Source: Bradyrhizobium sp. 170 (lineage in GTDB: Bacteria > Pseudomonadota > Alphaproteobacteria > Rhizobiales > Xanthobacteraceae). From it: a stretch of DNA of 64,000 bases. The position numbers and the translations under genes are program-made. Each line of letters starts with the position of its first letter. Position 1 is the stretch's first letter. Below, piece by piece: positions 1 through 8,031 of this stretch. Below the pieces are notes generated by a model. It saw only the letters and a list, made by a program, of their open reading frames with translations, did no database searches and was not told where the DNA came from. The stretch spans positions 2,480,001 to 2,544,000 of the forward strand of contig NZ_CP064703.1 in assembly GCF_023101085.1 (NCBI RefSeq), written 5' to 3'.

Positions 1-168
1 GATGCCTTCGAGCAGGGCATGAAGGCCGCCGGCAAGTCGCTCGAATTGTTCCGCTATGACGCCGAGCACGCCTTCGTCAACGAGCAGCGGCAGTCGGTGC
101 ATGATCGCCAGGCCGCGGAGCTCGCTTGGGGCAGGGCGACGGAATTTTTCAACAAGCATCTCGGGTGA
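1..168 (+). CDS. Dienelactone hydrolase family protein, C-terminal fragment
   Basis: This is the last 55 codons of a gene cut by the window edge; the frame is open from the first base and stops with TGA. The segment Y-D-A-E-H-A-F is the C-terminal catalytic-histidine motif of dienelactone hydrolase-like alpha/beta hydrolases, followed by the usual short helix ending in F-F-N-K-H-L. The nucleophile and acid lie outside the window, so the substrate cannot be judged. It ends 65 bases before the epimerase-family gene on the same strand. Confidence 0.8.
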   Translation, partial: DAFEQGMKAAGKSLELFRYDAEHAFVNEQRQSVHDRQAAELAWGRATEFFNKHLG

Positions 169-233
169 GCTGCGATGCGCGTCGGATGCGCCAGCCATCG
201 CCGAGCTCAGCACGGCCCGCTTGAGGTTCAGGA

Positions 234-1148
234 ATGAAAATCTTCTGCACGGGCGCGTCGGGCTATATCGGCGGATCGGTCGCGGCGCATCTCATCGCCG
301 CCGGACATCAGGTGACCGGATTGGTTCGGTCGCCTGAAAAGGCCGACGCCGTTCGCGCCCGAGGCATCCAGCCCTTGCTGGGGATGCTGGATGACGGCGA
401 AACTCTGGCGCAAGCGGCGCGGGCTGCCGACGTCGTCATCAATGCGGCGAGCGCCGATCACAAGGGCGCGGTCGAAAGCCTGCTTGGCGCACTCGCCGGT
501 AGCGGCAAGCCGTTCATCCATACATCGGGATCGAGCATTGTCGGCACGCGCACCAAGGGCGAGCAGTCGGATGCAATCTTCGACGAAGACACGCCAGTCA
601 CGCCGTCGCCAGCGCGCGCGGCGCGGGTCGCGCTGAACGAATTCATTCTCTCCCATCGCGACAAGGGCTGCCGGCCGGTCATCATCTGCCCGAGCCTGAT
701 CTACGGCGTTGGCCTTGGCGCCGGACCTGACAGCGTGCAGGTGCCGTTGCTGATCGGGCTGGCAAAAAAGCGCGGCAACGCGGCGCACGCCGGACCTGGC
801 GAGAACATCTGGTCGAACGTGCATATCGGCGACCTCGTGGCGCTCTACGCGCTTGCGATCGAAAAGGCGCCGGCGGGAGCGTTCTATTTCGCCGAGAACG
901 GCGAGAATTCGATGCGCGAAGCCTGCGAGGCCATCAACCGCATGCTGGGTTTTTCGGGACCGCCCACGGCGATGTCGATGGCAGAAGCGGCTGCCGAATG
1001 GGGTGAAGGCACCACGGAGGATACGATGGCGTCCAACAGCCGGGTGCAGGCGAAGCGCGCGCGACAGCTGGGCTGGAAGCCGAACGCGCGCGAGCTGATC
1101 GAAGAGATCGAGCAGGGGTGTTACCGGGAGCAGGCGGGCAGACCATAG
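234..1148 (+). CDS. NAD(P)-dependent epimerase/dehydratase family protein
   Basis: A 304-residue extended short-chain dehydrogenase-like protein. The N-terminus carries the Rossmann motif G-A-S-G-Y-I-G (residues 7-13) after a beta strand that starts at residue 2, which fixes the ATG at 234. A serine-rich strand (HTSGSSIVG) follows near residue 96. The classical Y-x3-K catalytic pair is not obvious: the candidate tyrosine segment is I-Y-G-V-G. The active site may therefore be atypical, or the protein may act as an NmrA/NADB-like binder. Length fits the family. Substrate unknown. Confidence 0.82.
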   Translation: MKIFCTGASGYIGGSVAAHLIAAGHQVTGLVRSPEKADAVRARGIQPLLGMLDDGETLAQAARAADVVINAASADHKGAVESLLGALAGSGKPFIHTSGSSIVGTRTKGEQSDAIFDEDTPVTPSPARAARVALNEFILSHRDKGCRPVIICPSLIYGVGLGAGPDSVQVPLLIGLAKKRGNAAHAGPGENIWSNVHIGDLVALYALAIEKAPAGAFYFAENGENSMREACEAINRMLGFSGPPTAMSMAEAAAEWGEGTTEDTMASNSRVQAKRARQLGWKPNARELIEEIEQGCYREQAGRP

Positions 1149-1217
1149 CAACCGCATTCGCATGCGGCGAGAGTACCCCATCTCGCAATTCATCTCGAGT
1201 TGATATAGATTGCCCCA

Positions 1218-1445
1218 ATGACCAAGGTTCTCGAAGACGCCATCGAAAAGGTGCGCAAGCTCCCTGAGGATCGGCAAGCCTATGTCGCTGAAGTGCTGGA
1301 GCAGATTGCTGCGGCCGGGAGCGATCCGTTTATTGTGCCCGAGGCCCATCGCGCCGCGGTACTTGAAGGTCTCGGACAGGCCACGCGCGGGGAGTTCGCG
1401 AGCGATAAGGAAATGGCTGACCTCTGGAAAAAGTGTGGCCTGTGA
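1218..1445 (+). CDS. Antitoxin-like protein of a RelE/ParE-type TA pair
   Basis: A 75-residue acidic and helical protein. Its C-terminal half has the pattern V-L-E-G-L-x-Q-A-x-R-G-E-F-A-S-D-x-E-x-A, which recurs in short antitoxins paired with RelE/ParE-type toxins and is thought to wrap the toxin. I see no clear ribbon-helix-helix DNA-binding segment at the N-terminus. The gene overlaps the toxin gene by 13 bases, the usual antitoxin-first layout, implying translational coupling. Assignment rests largely on this context. Confidence 0.72.
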   Translation: MTKVLEDAIEKVRKLPEDRQAYVAEVLEQIAAAGSDPFIVPEAHRAAVLEGLGQATRGEFASDKEMADLWKKCGL

Positions 1446-1741
1446 GACTGCGGTACGCTCCGCGTGCCCGCACTGATATCGCGGAAATCTACCAGTATAT
1501 TGCGCAACACAGCCCGCGCGCGGCAACTGCCGTTTCGGCTCAAATACGCGCCACGAGCCGCCTGTTGGCGGAATATCCTGGTTTGGGGCGAGAGACGGAC
1601 ATCTCCGGTGTTCGGGTGTTCCCGACGGCCCACTATCCTTACCTCGTCTACCACAGCGTTCGAGGGGACGACCTAGTCATCGTTCACGTTCGACATGCGC
1701 GCCGCGATGCGCCGACAGAAATACAGGGATCGGTCCGCTAG
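1433..1741 (+). CDS. Type II toxin, RelE/ParE superfamily
   Basis: A 102-residue basic protein with the RelE/ParE pattern: an N-terminal strand (VRLRYAPRA), a helical hairpin (DIAEIYQYIA and a second helix to LLAEYPGLG), then the strand series V-R-V-F-P and Y-P-Y-L-V-Y-H, and a final strand V-I-V-H-V-R-H-A-R-R-D. Toxins of this superfamily cleave mRNA in the ribosome (RelE) or poison gyrase (ParE); which applies cannot be told here. Translation starts at GTG 1433, or possibly GTG 1442, inside the antitoxin gene. Its end touches the convergent dioxygenase-like gene. Confidence 0.82.
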   Translation: MWPVRLRYAPRARTDIAEIYQYIAQHSPRAATAVSAQIRATSRLLAEYPGLGRETDISGVRVFPTAHYPYLVYHSVRGDDLVIVHVRHARRDAPTEIQGSVR

Positions 1742-2745
1742 CGAGAACCGCTTTCGCGCACCCCATCCCACCACGCGCACGTCCCCGACATCAGCTTGTA
1801 ATTGCCTTCCATCACCTGCACCGGCGCCCGCAGTCCTGACGCCGCCGCTCGCAGGCGCATCTCGCGCGCGACCGCGCGGTCTTCCGGCGGCAGCCAGACG
1901 CGCTCGTGTCCCCACAGGCTGGGCCCGTCATGCATCTCGACCGGCTGCCACCTCGCGGGATCGATCTCGCGGCCGCCCCAGCCGCATTCGATCATGAAGG
2001 ACGAGGGCGTTTTGGCGTAGAACGAGGTCATGAAATCGTTGGTGTGCCGGCCGAGCGTGACGCCGACGCGATCTTCCTGCGTCAGTGCGATATCGTAGCA
2101 CTGGCCGACATCGTCGAGCGAGAACAGCTCCACCATCAGATGGTGCATGCCGTTCCTGCCGGTCTCGATCAGCGCGAGGCTGTGATGCCGCGCGTTGATA
2201 TGGAAGAAATAGGCGCGGAACGGTTTTGAGATGTAGTCGGAGAGGCCGAAGCCGAGCACGTCGACATAGAATGCCATGACCGGCTCGATATTCTCGACCG
2301 TCAGCACGGCATGCCCGAGCCCGAGCGGGCCGGTGCGGAATCCCGAAATCGATCGTCCCGGCATGAAGGGCGTATCGTCGATCTCGGCGCCGTGAAAGGC
2401 TTCCAGGCGATTACCGGCGGGATCGCGAAACGAAATCAGGCTGCGGACGCGCCTGGCATCGGCCAGCGTCTGCGGTTCGGCGGTGACAGACACGCCGGCT
2501 TTCTCCAGCCGCGCCGCCAGCGCATCCAGCGCCGCCGCGTCGGCGACCTCCCAGCCGAAGAAACGCGCGCCTTCGCCCATCGCGCGGTCGATGACGATGC
2601 GCTGCTTGCGGTCGTCCATCCGGAACGCCAGCAGCGAATTGCCGCGCTCGACCGCCTGCAGCCCGACTAGGCCGGTCCCGAACTGCCGCCAGTCCTCGAG
2701 GTTATCAGATCCGAAACCGGCATATCCCAGACCCAGCAATGCCAT
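1738..2745 (-). CDS. VOC-family protein resembling type I extradiol dioxygenases (BphC-like)
   Basis: A 335-residue protein with two tandem vicinal-oxygen-chelate modules. The C-terminal module retains a plausible Fe/Mn triad, His145 (L-G-H-A-V), His201 or 202 (M-H-H-L-M-V) and Glu253 (M-I-E-C-G-W). It also has His188, His234 and Tyr243 at positions resembling the BphC active-site histidines and tyrosine, so ring cleavage of a catechol-type substrate is likely. The substrate is unknown. ATG 2745 was chosen because AGGGAGA lies just upstream; a longer frame to 2802 lacks such a signal. It stands alone between the TA pair and trpL. Confidence 0.85.
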   Translation of the reverse strand: MALLGLGYAGFGSDNLEDWRQFGTGLVGLQAVERGNSLLAFRMDDRKQRIVIDRAMGEGARFFGWEVADAAALDALAARLEKAGVSVTAEPQTLADARRVRSLISFRDPAGNRLEAFHGAEIDDTPFMPGRSISGFRTGPLGLGHAVLTVENIEPVMAFYVDVLGFGLSDYISKPFRAYFFHINARHHSLALIETGRNGMHHLMVELFSLDDVGQCYDIALTQEDRVGVTLGRHTNDFMTSFYAKTPSSFMIECGWGGREIDPARWQPVEMHDGPSLWGHERVWLPPEDRAVAREMRLRAAASGLRAPVQVMEGNYKLMSGTCAWWDGVRESGSR

Positions 2746-2876
2746 CGCCTGTCTCCCTTGTTTGCAATCTTTGCGCGCCGGAAAGCGCCGCTGCTTGCTC
2801 AAATCCTACGCAAGTTTTCCGCTTTCCGACACCCCGGGGTGGGGCTCGGGACGGGGCGTCCCGGCCGGCCCCTCCC

Positions 2877-2905
2877 TTGACATCGTCAGCGGCGGATGTG
2901 ATTAG
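2877..2905 (+). promoter_or_regulatory. Predicted sigma-70-type promoter of trpL-trpE(G)
   Basis: A perfect TTGACA -35 element (2877-2882) is followed after 17 bases by GATTAG (2900-2905), a moderate -10 match. Transcription would start about 7 bases later, at or next to the A of the trpL start codon (2912), so the leader would be leaderless. No Shine-Dalgarno sequence precedes that ATG, which agrees. Confidence 0.6.
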
Positions 2906-2911
2906 GCTCCC

Positions 2912-2959
2912 ATGAACACCGTTATCAGCCCATCCCGTCTTTGGTGGCGCACCTCTTAA
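2912..2959 (+). CDS. trpL: Trp leader peptide (trpL)
   Basis: A 15-codon reading frame, M-N-T-V-I-S-P-S-R-L-W-W-R-T-S, placed between a promoter and a hairpin series upstream of trpE(G). Tandem Trp codons (2942-2947) sit next to the first hairpin arm, as expected for ribosome-mediated attenuation: shortage of charged tRNA-Trp stalls the ribosome there and permits readthrough. Rhizobial trpE(G) genes are known to be controlled this way. In Sinorhizobium the leaderless trpL yields a small RNA and a peptide that also act in trans; whether this copy does is unknown. Confidence 0.88.
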   Translation: MNTVISPSRLWWRTS

Positions 2960-3027
2960 AGAGGTGGCCGGTGCGATTTCATTTTTTTAATCGTCGAAGG
3001 TCGCCATCGCAGTGCGACGGTCCCTTC
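2948..3027 (+). promoter_or_regulatory. Trp attenuator (mutually exclusive hairpins)
   Basis: Several competing pairings are visible. CACCTC (2950-2955) pairs with GAGGTG (2961-2966). CGCACC (2948-2953) pairs instead with GGTGCG (2970-2975), and this is followed by a T7 run (2982-2988). Further on, GTCGC/GCGAC and GAAGG/CCTTC arms (about 2997-3027) form another stem followed by GTTTGT. The shared CACC arm makes the first two exclusive, the hallmark of an attenuator. I cannot decide by eye which stem is the physiological terminator. Confidence 0.7.
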
Positions 3028-3074
3028 GTTTGTCCTGTGTGGCGCTCCCTCCCGAAGTTTCGTAAGAGGATCAC

Positions 3075-5237
3075 ATGAACAGGACAGCCTTCTCCATGCC
3101 CGAGCACAGCGACTACCGGACCAGCGGTGGCCTCGCGATTTCGCGCGCCGTCGAGCAGTTCGCCGGCAACGCCAGGCGCCTCGATAACCTGATCGAGTTG
3201 CTCGACCGCCGCCGCGGCGTGGTGCTGTCCTCCGGCACCACGGTGCCGGGCCGCTACGAGAGTTTCGACCTCGGCTTTGCCGATCCGCCGCTGGTGCTGG
3301 AAACCGCTGGCTCTGACTTTTCGCTTTCTGCGCTGAATGCGCGCGGCGAAGTGCTGATCGCATTTCTCGGCGACGTGCTGCGCGAGCCCTGCGTGGTCAT
3401 TTCGGAGCGAAGCCCAACGCGGCTGGCCGGTCACATCATCCGCGGCGCGGCGCCGGTCGAGGAAGACCAGCGCACCCGCCGCGCCAGCGTGATGTCGCTG
3501 GTGCGCGATCTCGTCGCCGCCTTGTCAGCCAATGACGATCCGCTGCTCGGCCTGTTCGGCGCCTTCGCCTATGATCTCGTCTTCCAGATCGAAGACCTCG
3601 TGCAGAAGCGGGCGCGGGAGAGCGACCAGCGCGACATCGTGCTGTATGTGCCGGATCGCCTCTTGGCCTACGACCGCGCCACCGGCCGCGGCGTGGTGCT
3701 GAGCTATGATTTCACCTGGAAAGGAAAATCCACCAAGGGTCTGCCGCGCGACACCGCCGAGAGCGTTTACGCCAGGACGCCGCGGCAGGGCTTTGCCGAC
3801 CACGCGCCCGGCGAATATCAGGCCACCGTCGAGGTCGCGCGCGCGGCATTCGCGCGCGGCGATCTGTTCGAGGCGGTGCCCGGGCAGCTCTTCGCCGAGT
3901 CCTGCGAGCGCTCGCCGGCCGAAGTGTTTCAGCGGCTTTGTCGTATCAACCCGTCGCCTTATGGCGCGCTGATGAATCTCGGCGACGGCGAATTTCTGGT
4001 GTCGGCCTCGCCGGAAATGTTCGTGCGCTCAGACGGTCGCCGGGTCGAGACCTGCCCGATCTCGGGCACCATCGCGCGCGGCGTCGACGCGATCGGCGAT
4101 GCCGAGCAGATCAGGCAGCTCTTGAACTCGGAGAAGGACGAGTTCGAACTCAACATGTGCACCGACGTCGACCGCAACGACAAGGCGCGGGTGTGCGTGC
4201 CGGGGACGATCAAGGTTCTGGCACGGCGGCAGATCGAGACCTATTCAAAGCTGTTCCATACCGTCGATCATGTCGAAGGCATGCTGCGCCCGGGATTCGA
4301 TGCGCTCGACGCCTTCCTGACTCATGCCTGGGCAGTCACCGTGACCGGTGCGCCGAAATTATGGGCCATGCAGTTCGTCGAGGACAATGAGCGTTCGTCG
4401 CGGCGCTGGTACGCCGGCGCGATCGGTGCGGTGAATTTCGACGGCAGCATTAATACCGGGCTGACCATCCGCACCATCCGTATGAAGGACGGCCTGGCTG
4501 AAGTGCGCGTCGGCGCCACCTGTCTGTTCGATTCAGATCCTGCCGCCGAAGACCGCGAGTGCCAGGTCAAGGCGGCGGCGCTGTTCCAGGCGCTGCGCGG
4601 CGACGCGCCAAAACCGCTATCGGCGTTTGCGCCCGATGCCACCGGCTCGGGCCGCAAGGTGCTGCTGATCGATCACGACGACAGTTTCGTGCACATGCTG
4701 GCGGATTATTTCCGCCAAGTCGGCGCAACCGTCACCGTGGTCCGGCATGTGCATGCCCAGGAAATGCTGAAGAAGAACTGGGATTTGCTGGTGCTCTCAC
4801 CAGGCCCGGGTCGCCCTGAGGATTTCGGGATTTCGAAAACCATCGGGACGGCGCTCGACCGAAAACTGCCGATCTTCGGCGTCTGTCTCGGCGTGCAGGC
4901 GATCGGCGAATATTTCGGCGGCCAGCTCGGCCAGCTCACCCACCCCGCGCATGGACGGCCGTCGCGGGTTCAGGTGCGCGGCGGACGGCTGATGCACAAC
5001 CTGCCCAATGAAATCGTGATCGGCCGCTACCATTCGCTCTATGTCGAGCGCGACAGCGTGCCGGAAGTTCTTGAGGTCACCGCGACCACCGAGGACGGCG
5101 TCGCGATGGCGATCGAACACAAGACCCTGCCGGTCGGCGGCGTGCAGTTTCACCCGGAATCGCTGATGTCGCTCGGCGGCGAGGTGGGACTGCGGATCGT
5201 CGAGAACGCGTTTCGTCTGAGCGTACCCGTCAATTGA
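3075..5237 (+). CDS. trpE(G): Anthranilate synthase, fused TrpE-TrpG
   Basis: A 720-residue fusion catalysing chorismate plus glutamine to anthranilate, the first committed step of tryptophan synthesis. The chorismate-binding half (to about residue 510) contains [10 protein letters not shown] and the [15 protein letters not shown] segment. After a short linker, the class I glutamine amidotransferase half (from about 530) has the nucleophile in G-V-C-L-G (Cys604) and H-P-E-S (His693, Glu695). The fusion is characteristic of Rhizobiales. AGAGGA precedes ATG 3075. Regulation is by the upstream attenuator, and apt follows after 16 bases. Confidence 0.97.
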   Translation: MNRTAFSMPEHSDYRTSGGLAISRAVEQFAGNARRLDNLIELLDRRRGVVLSSGTTVPGRYESFDLGFADPPLVLETAGSDFSLSALNARGEVLIAFLGDVLREPCVVISERSPTRLAGHIIRGAAPVEEDQRTRRASVMSLVRDLVAALSANDDPLLGLFGAFAYDLVFQIEDLVQKRARESDQRDIVLYVPDRLLAYDRATGRGVVLSYDFTWKGKSTKGLPRDTAESVYARTPRQGFADHAPGEYQATVEVARAAFARGDLFEAVPGQLFAESCERSPAEVFQRLCRINPSPYGALMNLGDGEFLVSASPEMFVRSDGRRVETCPISGTIARGVDAIGDAEQIRQLLNSEKDEFELNMCTDVDRNDKARVCVPGTIKVLARRQIETYSKLFHTVDHVEGMLRPGFDALDAFLTHAWAVTVTGAPKLWAMQFVEDNERSSRRWYAGAIGAVNFDGSINTGLTIRTIRMKDGLAEVRVGATCLFDSDPAAEDRECQVKAAALFQALRGDAPKPLSAFAPDATGSGRKVLLIDHDDSFVHMLADYFRQVGATVTVVRHVHAQEMLKKNWDLLVLSPGPGRPEDFGISKTIGTALDRKLPIFGVCLGVQAIGEYFGGQLGQLTHPAHGRPSRVQVRGGRLMHNLPNEIVIGRYHSLYVERDSVPEVLEVTATTEDGVAMAIEHKTLPVGGVQFHPESLMSLGGEVGLRIVENAFRLSVPVN

Positions 5238-5253
5238 GGATTGCGAGATACCG

Positions 5254-5793
<540 letters not shown>

Positions 5794-5820
5794 GTTTTCT
5801 TCGCTCCAAACTCTCCCCAC

Positions 5821-5940
5821 GTCGTCCCTGCGAACGCGGGGACCCATAGCCACCGTCGGTAGTTGGTGGGGAAGATGTCAGCCGTCTCGTCTTCATCGCG
5901 AGAGCAACGCGGTATGGGTCCCTACGTTCGCAGGGACGAC
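5821..5940. repeat. Dispersed palindromic repeat, family A (copy 1)
   Basis: The arms GTCGTCCCTGCGAACGCGGG (from 5821) and the inverse ending CGCAGGGACGAC at 5940 form a long imperfect inverted repeat with a variable middle. A second copy with the same arms lies at 54627-54750. This copy sits between convergent apt and the GIY-YIG gene, where it could form a transcript-end hairpin. Confidence 0.85.
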
Positions 5941-5947
5941 AACAACG

Positions 5948-6280
5948 TCACACCGCTTCTGCATTGAGCTGCGACCGCCAATGCAGCGCGCGTTCCTTCA
6001 GCAACGTATCGCGGATGTAGGACGTCTCTTCCTCTTCCAGCCGTTCGCATTCCTCGAACGTCAGGCTGTCAGGCCCATGCGCGGTCCACGCCGCCTGCAG
6101 GGTGCGGCAGGGGTGGCTGCCCTGGCGCAGCGTGAACCAGATCCGGTTCTGGATCTTCTCCAGATTGGGCGTCCTGCCGACCCATACCTGCACCGAGGCC
6201 TTGCAGCGGATGACGAAAACCCCTGCGAAGGTTTTCCGCTCCTTGTAGGCGGCGATGGCGGCCTTTCTGTCTGATGTCAT
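5948..6280 (-). CDS. GIY-YIG nuclease family protein (small)
   Basis: A 110-residue protein whose first half, G-V-F-V-I-R-C (about residues 20-26) followed by V-W-V-G-R-T (about 32-37), matches the G-I-Y/Y-I-G core in degenerate form; an arginine-bearing helix (I-Q-N-R-I-W-F) follows. The catalytic glutamate is uncertain. Small stand-alone proteins of this kind are common in Rhizobiales and have no established role. The C-terminal half is rich in Glu and helical. A 20-bp perfect palindrome lies 58 bases upstream of the ATG, suggesting control by a dimeric regulator. Confidence 0.7.
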   Translation of the reverse strand: MTSDRKAAIAAYKERKTFAGVFVIRCKASVQVWVGRTPNLEKIQNRIWFTLRQGSHPCRTLQAAWTAHGPDSLTFEECERLEEEETSYIRDTLLKERALHWRSQLNAEAV

Positions 6281-6338
6281 AGGGTCGGCCTCGCCAGTTG
6301 GTCAGGCGAAGGCGATACCAGACAAGGCGGGTTACGTC

Positions 6339-6358
6339 AATATTACCCGGGTAATATT
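6339..6358. promoter_or_regulatory. Perfect 20-bp palindrome, probable operator
   Basis: AATATTACCCGGGTAATATT is an exact inverted repeat with no spacer. It lies between the end of the ParA-like gene and the start of the GIY-YIG gene, both on the minus strand, so it sits in the GIY-YIG promoter region. Low-GC arms around a CCCGGG centre stand out in this GC-rich sequence. No dedicated regulator gene is adjacent, so the binding protein must be encoded elsewhere. Confidence 0.6.
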
Positions 6359-6383
6359 ATGATTTGGCACCCGTCGCAGTGGT

Positions 6384-7052
6384 TCACGACCGCTGCGCGA
6401 GCAGGCTGAACTCAAGCTCCCGAAAGCTGGTGTAGTTCCTGCGGATCCACTGGTGCAACTCGGTCGATGAATCACGTTCGTTGCGCAAATAGTCGGTGAA
6501 GGAAAAGGTCAGCCGGTCGACATAGGTTTTCAGGAACGAGGGCAGGGCCGTTATTCGCAGCACCCGCCCCAAGCCCATCGCCTCGGGCAGTTCGCCACGC
6601 ACCACATACTCGTTGTCGATCGTAATCAGCGCTTTCAGCGGGATCTGCTCCCGTAACGTCGGATAGGCGCGCGCGGAAACGCGGTCGGTATCGGCCACGA
6701 ACAGGATGATCGGCGCGACGCTGCGCCGCGCGGCCTCTTTCAGGAAGCCGATCTCGTTGGTCATCTTGAAGAACTCGTCGAACGCATGAAAGCCGAGGTC
6801 GATCACCTTGGCGACACCGTCATTGACGATCAGGCGGTCCATGAGCTGCATCTTGCCAAAGGTGTCCATGACCTCGGCTGTCTCGGTCAGGCGCGGCAGA
6901 TATTCGAGCAGCGACGGTTCCTTCAGGTTGATGTCGAAGGAGGACACCGTGCCGTCTTTCAGCAGCAGGAATTCGCTCAAGAGCCGCGCGAGCAGCGTCT
7001 TGCCGACCAGCGGCCGGGGCGAGCAGATGATGTAGACAGGCGTGGGGTTCAT
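6384..7052 (-). CDS. ParA/MinD-like P-loop protein with altered Walker A motif
   Basis: A 222-residue P-loop NTPase-like protein. The N-terminal strand V-Y-I-I-C is followed by S-P-R-P-L-V-G-K-T (residues 11-19): the Walker A G-K-T is kept but the signature lysine of the deviant ParA motif (K-G-G-x-G-K-T) is replaced. The fold otherwise parallels the next gene, with matching S-F-D-I-N-L-K-E-P and E-I-G-F-L-K-E-A segments, so the two look like tandem paralogues. ATG 7052 was preferred to GTG 7055. It is 60 bases downstream of its paralogue and presumably cotranscribed. Function unknown. Confidence 0.75.
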   Translation of the reverse strand: MNPTPVYIICSPRPLVGKTLLARLLSEFLLLKDGTVSSFDINLKEPSLLEYLPRLTETAEVMDTFGKMQLMDRLIVNDGVAKVIDLGFHAFDEFFKMTNEIGFLKEAARRSVAPIILFVADTDRVSARAYPTLREQIPLKALITIDNEYVVRGELPEAMGLGRVLRITALPSFLKTYVDRLTFSFTDYLRNERDSSTELHQWIRRNYTSFRELEFSLLAQRS

Positions 7053-7112
7053 CACCCGCTATATCAAAGGAAATTTTCGCCTAATCCAGCCCCCATCGCG
7101 GCGGGTGCGCGA

Positions 7113-7865
7113 CTATTTTTCACCGCCGCGCACGCCAGGCTTGGCGCCGACCAGATCGGTCAGCTTGATACGGTCGAACTCGCTCCAGACGTTGGCGAGC
7201 CAGTGCCGGACATAGCCGCGCAGCACGAACGAGTAGTTCGCGGCTTCGTCCTCCTTGCCCTTGTTGGCGACGAATTTGAGGAACGGCACCGAGGAAACCT
7301 CGACCTGCTCATAGGCCATTTCATTGAGCTTGGGGATCGTGAGTTCGGTGGCGTCCTTGATGCGGTGGAAATAGGAATTGTAGGTCGCCTGGTCCCACTG
7401 GAAGAACTGGGTGTCGTTGATGAAGTTCTTCACCAGGAAGTATTTGGCGCCCTGCATGAAATTCGCGGTCTCGGCGATTTCATCCAGCGAGGCGATCGAG
7501 GGTCCCAGTATATGGAACACGGCGAAGGTGATCTGTCCGGCCTTGGCCGCATCGAGAAAGCCGATGTCGCGCAGCGAGGCCAGCGCCGGCGACAGCAGTC
7601 CGGCGCGGACGTCGATCACGGTGACGGAGGGGCTGGCCGCGTTCAGCGTATCGAAGATCTTCATCTGGTCCGAGGTCGTCGTCATGTCGACGATCTCGGT
7701 GATGTCGGGGTGGAAGCGCATCAAGGTGCCGCGCGGCGATTCGGTGTCGAACGCCCGGGTCGGCACGTTGTTGGCGCTGAAATAATCCAGGAGCGTCCGC
7801 GACACGGTCGTCTTGCCGACCCCGCCCTTGTCCGCGCCCACCACAATCACGACTGGCTTTGCCAT
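7113..7865 (-). CDS. ParA/MinD-like ATPase
   Basis: A 250-residue P-loop ATPase with a canonical deviant Walker A, K-G-G-V-G-K-T-T (residues 13-20), and a R-A-F-D-T-E-S-P-R-G-T-L segment near residues 37-48 in the switch I position. ParA-family proteins dimerise on ATP binding and position DNA or protein cargo. No ParB, centromere-like repeats or replication gene is adjacent, so this is not an ordinary partition locus. It resembles plasmid StbB/TraL-like ATPases in its N-terminus. It precedes its paralogue on the same strand. Cargo unknown. Confidence 0.82.
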   Translation of the reverse strand: MAKPVVIVVGADKGGVGKTTVSRTLLDYFSANNVPTRAFDTESPRGTLMRFHPDITEIVDMTTTSDQMKIFDTLNAASPSVTVIDVRAGLLSPALASLRDIGFLDAAKAGQITFAVFHILGPSIASLDEIAETANFMQGAKYFLVKNFINDTQFFQWDQATYNSYFHRIKDATELTIPKLNEMAYEQVEVSSVPFLKFVANKGKEDEAANYSFVLRGYVRHWLANVWSEFDRIKLTDLVGAKPGVRGGEK

Positions 7866-8031
7866 GGAATTCCCTTGAACAACGTCCCCGATCGCGGGAG
7901 CGATCGGTAGGCCCCATTCCCTGCTTTGGGCGCGAACATGGCAGAAACAAGGGATAATTCAATTCCTTGGACGGCCATCGCCGTTATTCATACCGAATTC
8001 GTTAATCCGGGACCGGCGACAGGGCGGCTGC

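Noticed and set aside
228..1526. A 432-codon minus-strand frame across the epimerase and antitoxin genes
   Set aside because: It spans two plus-strand genes and an intergenic gap, contains no motif, and is Arg-rich as shadows here are.
7866..8031. Possible partition centromere next to the ParA-like pair
   Set aside because: The 166-base gap has no tandem or inverted iterons, and no ParB gene is near.
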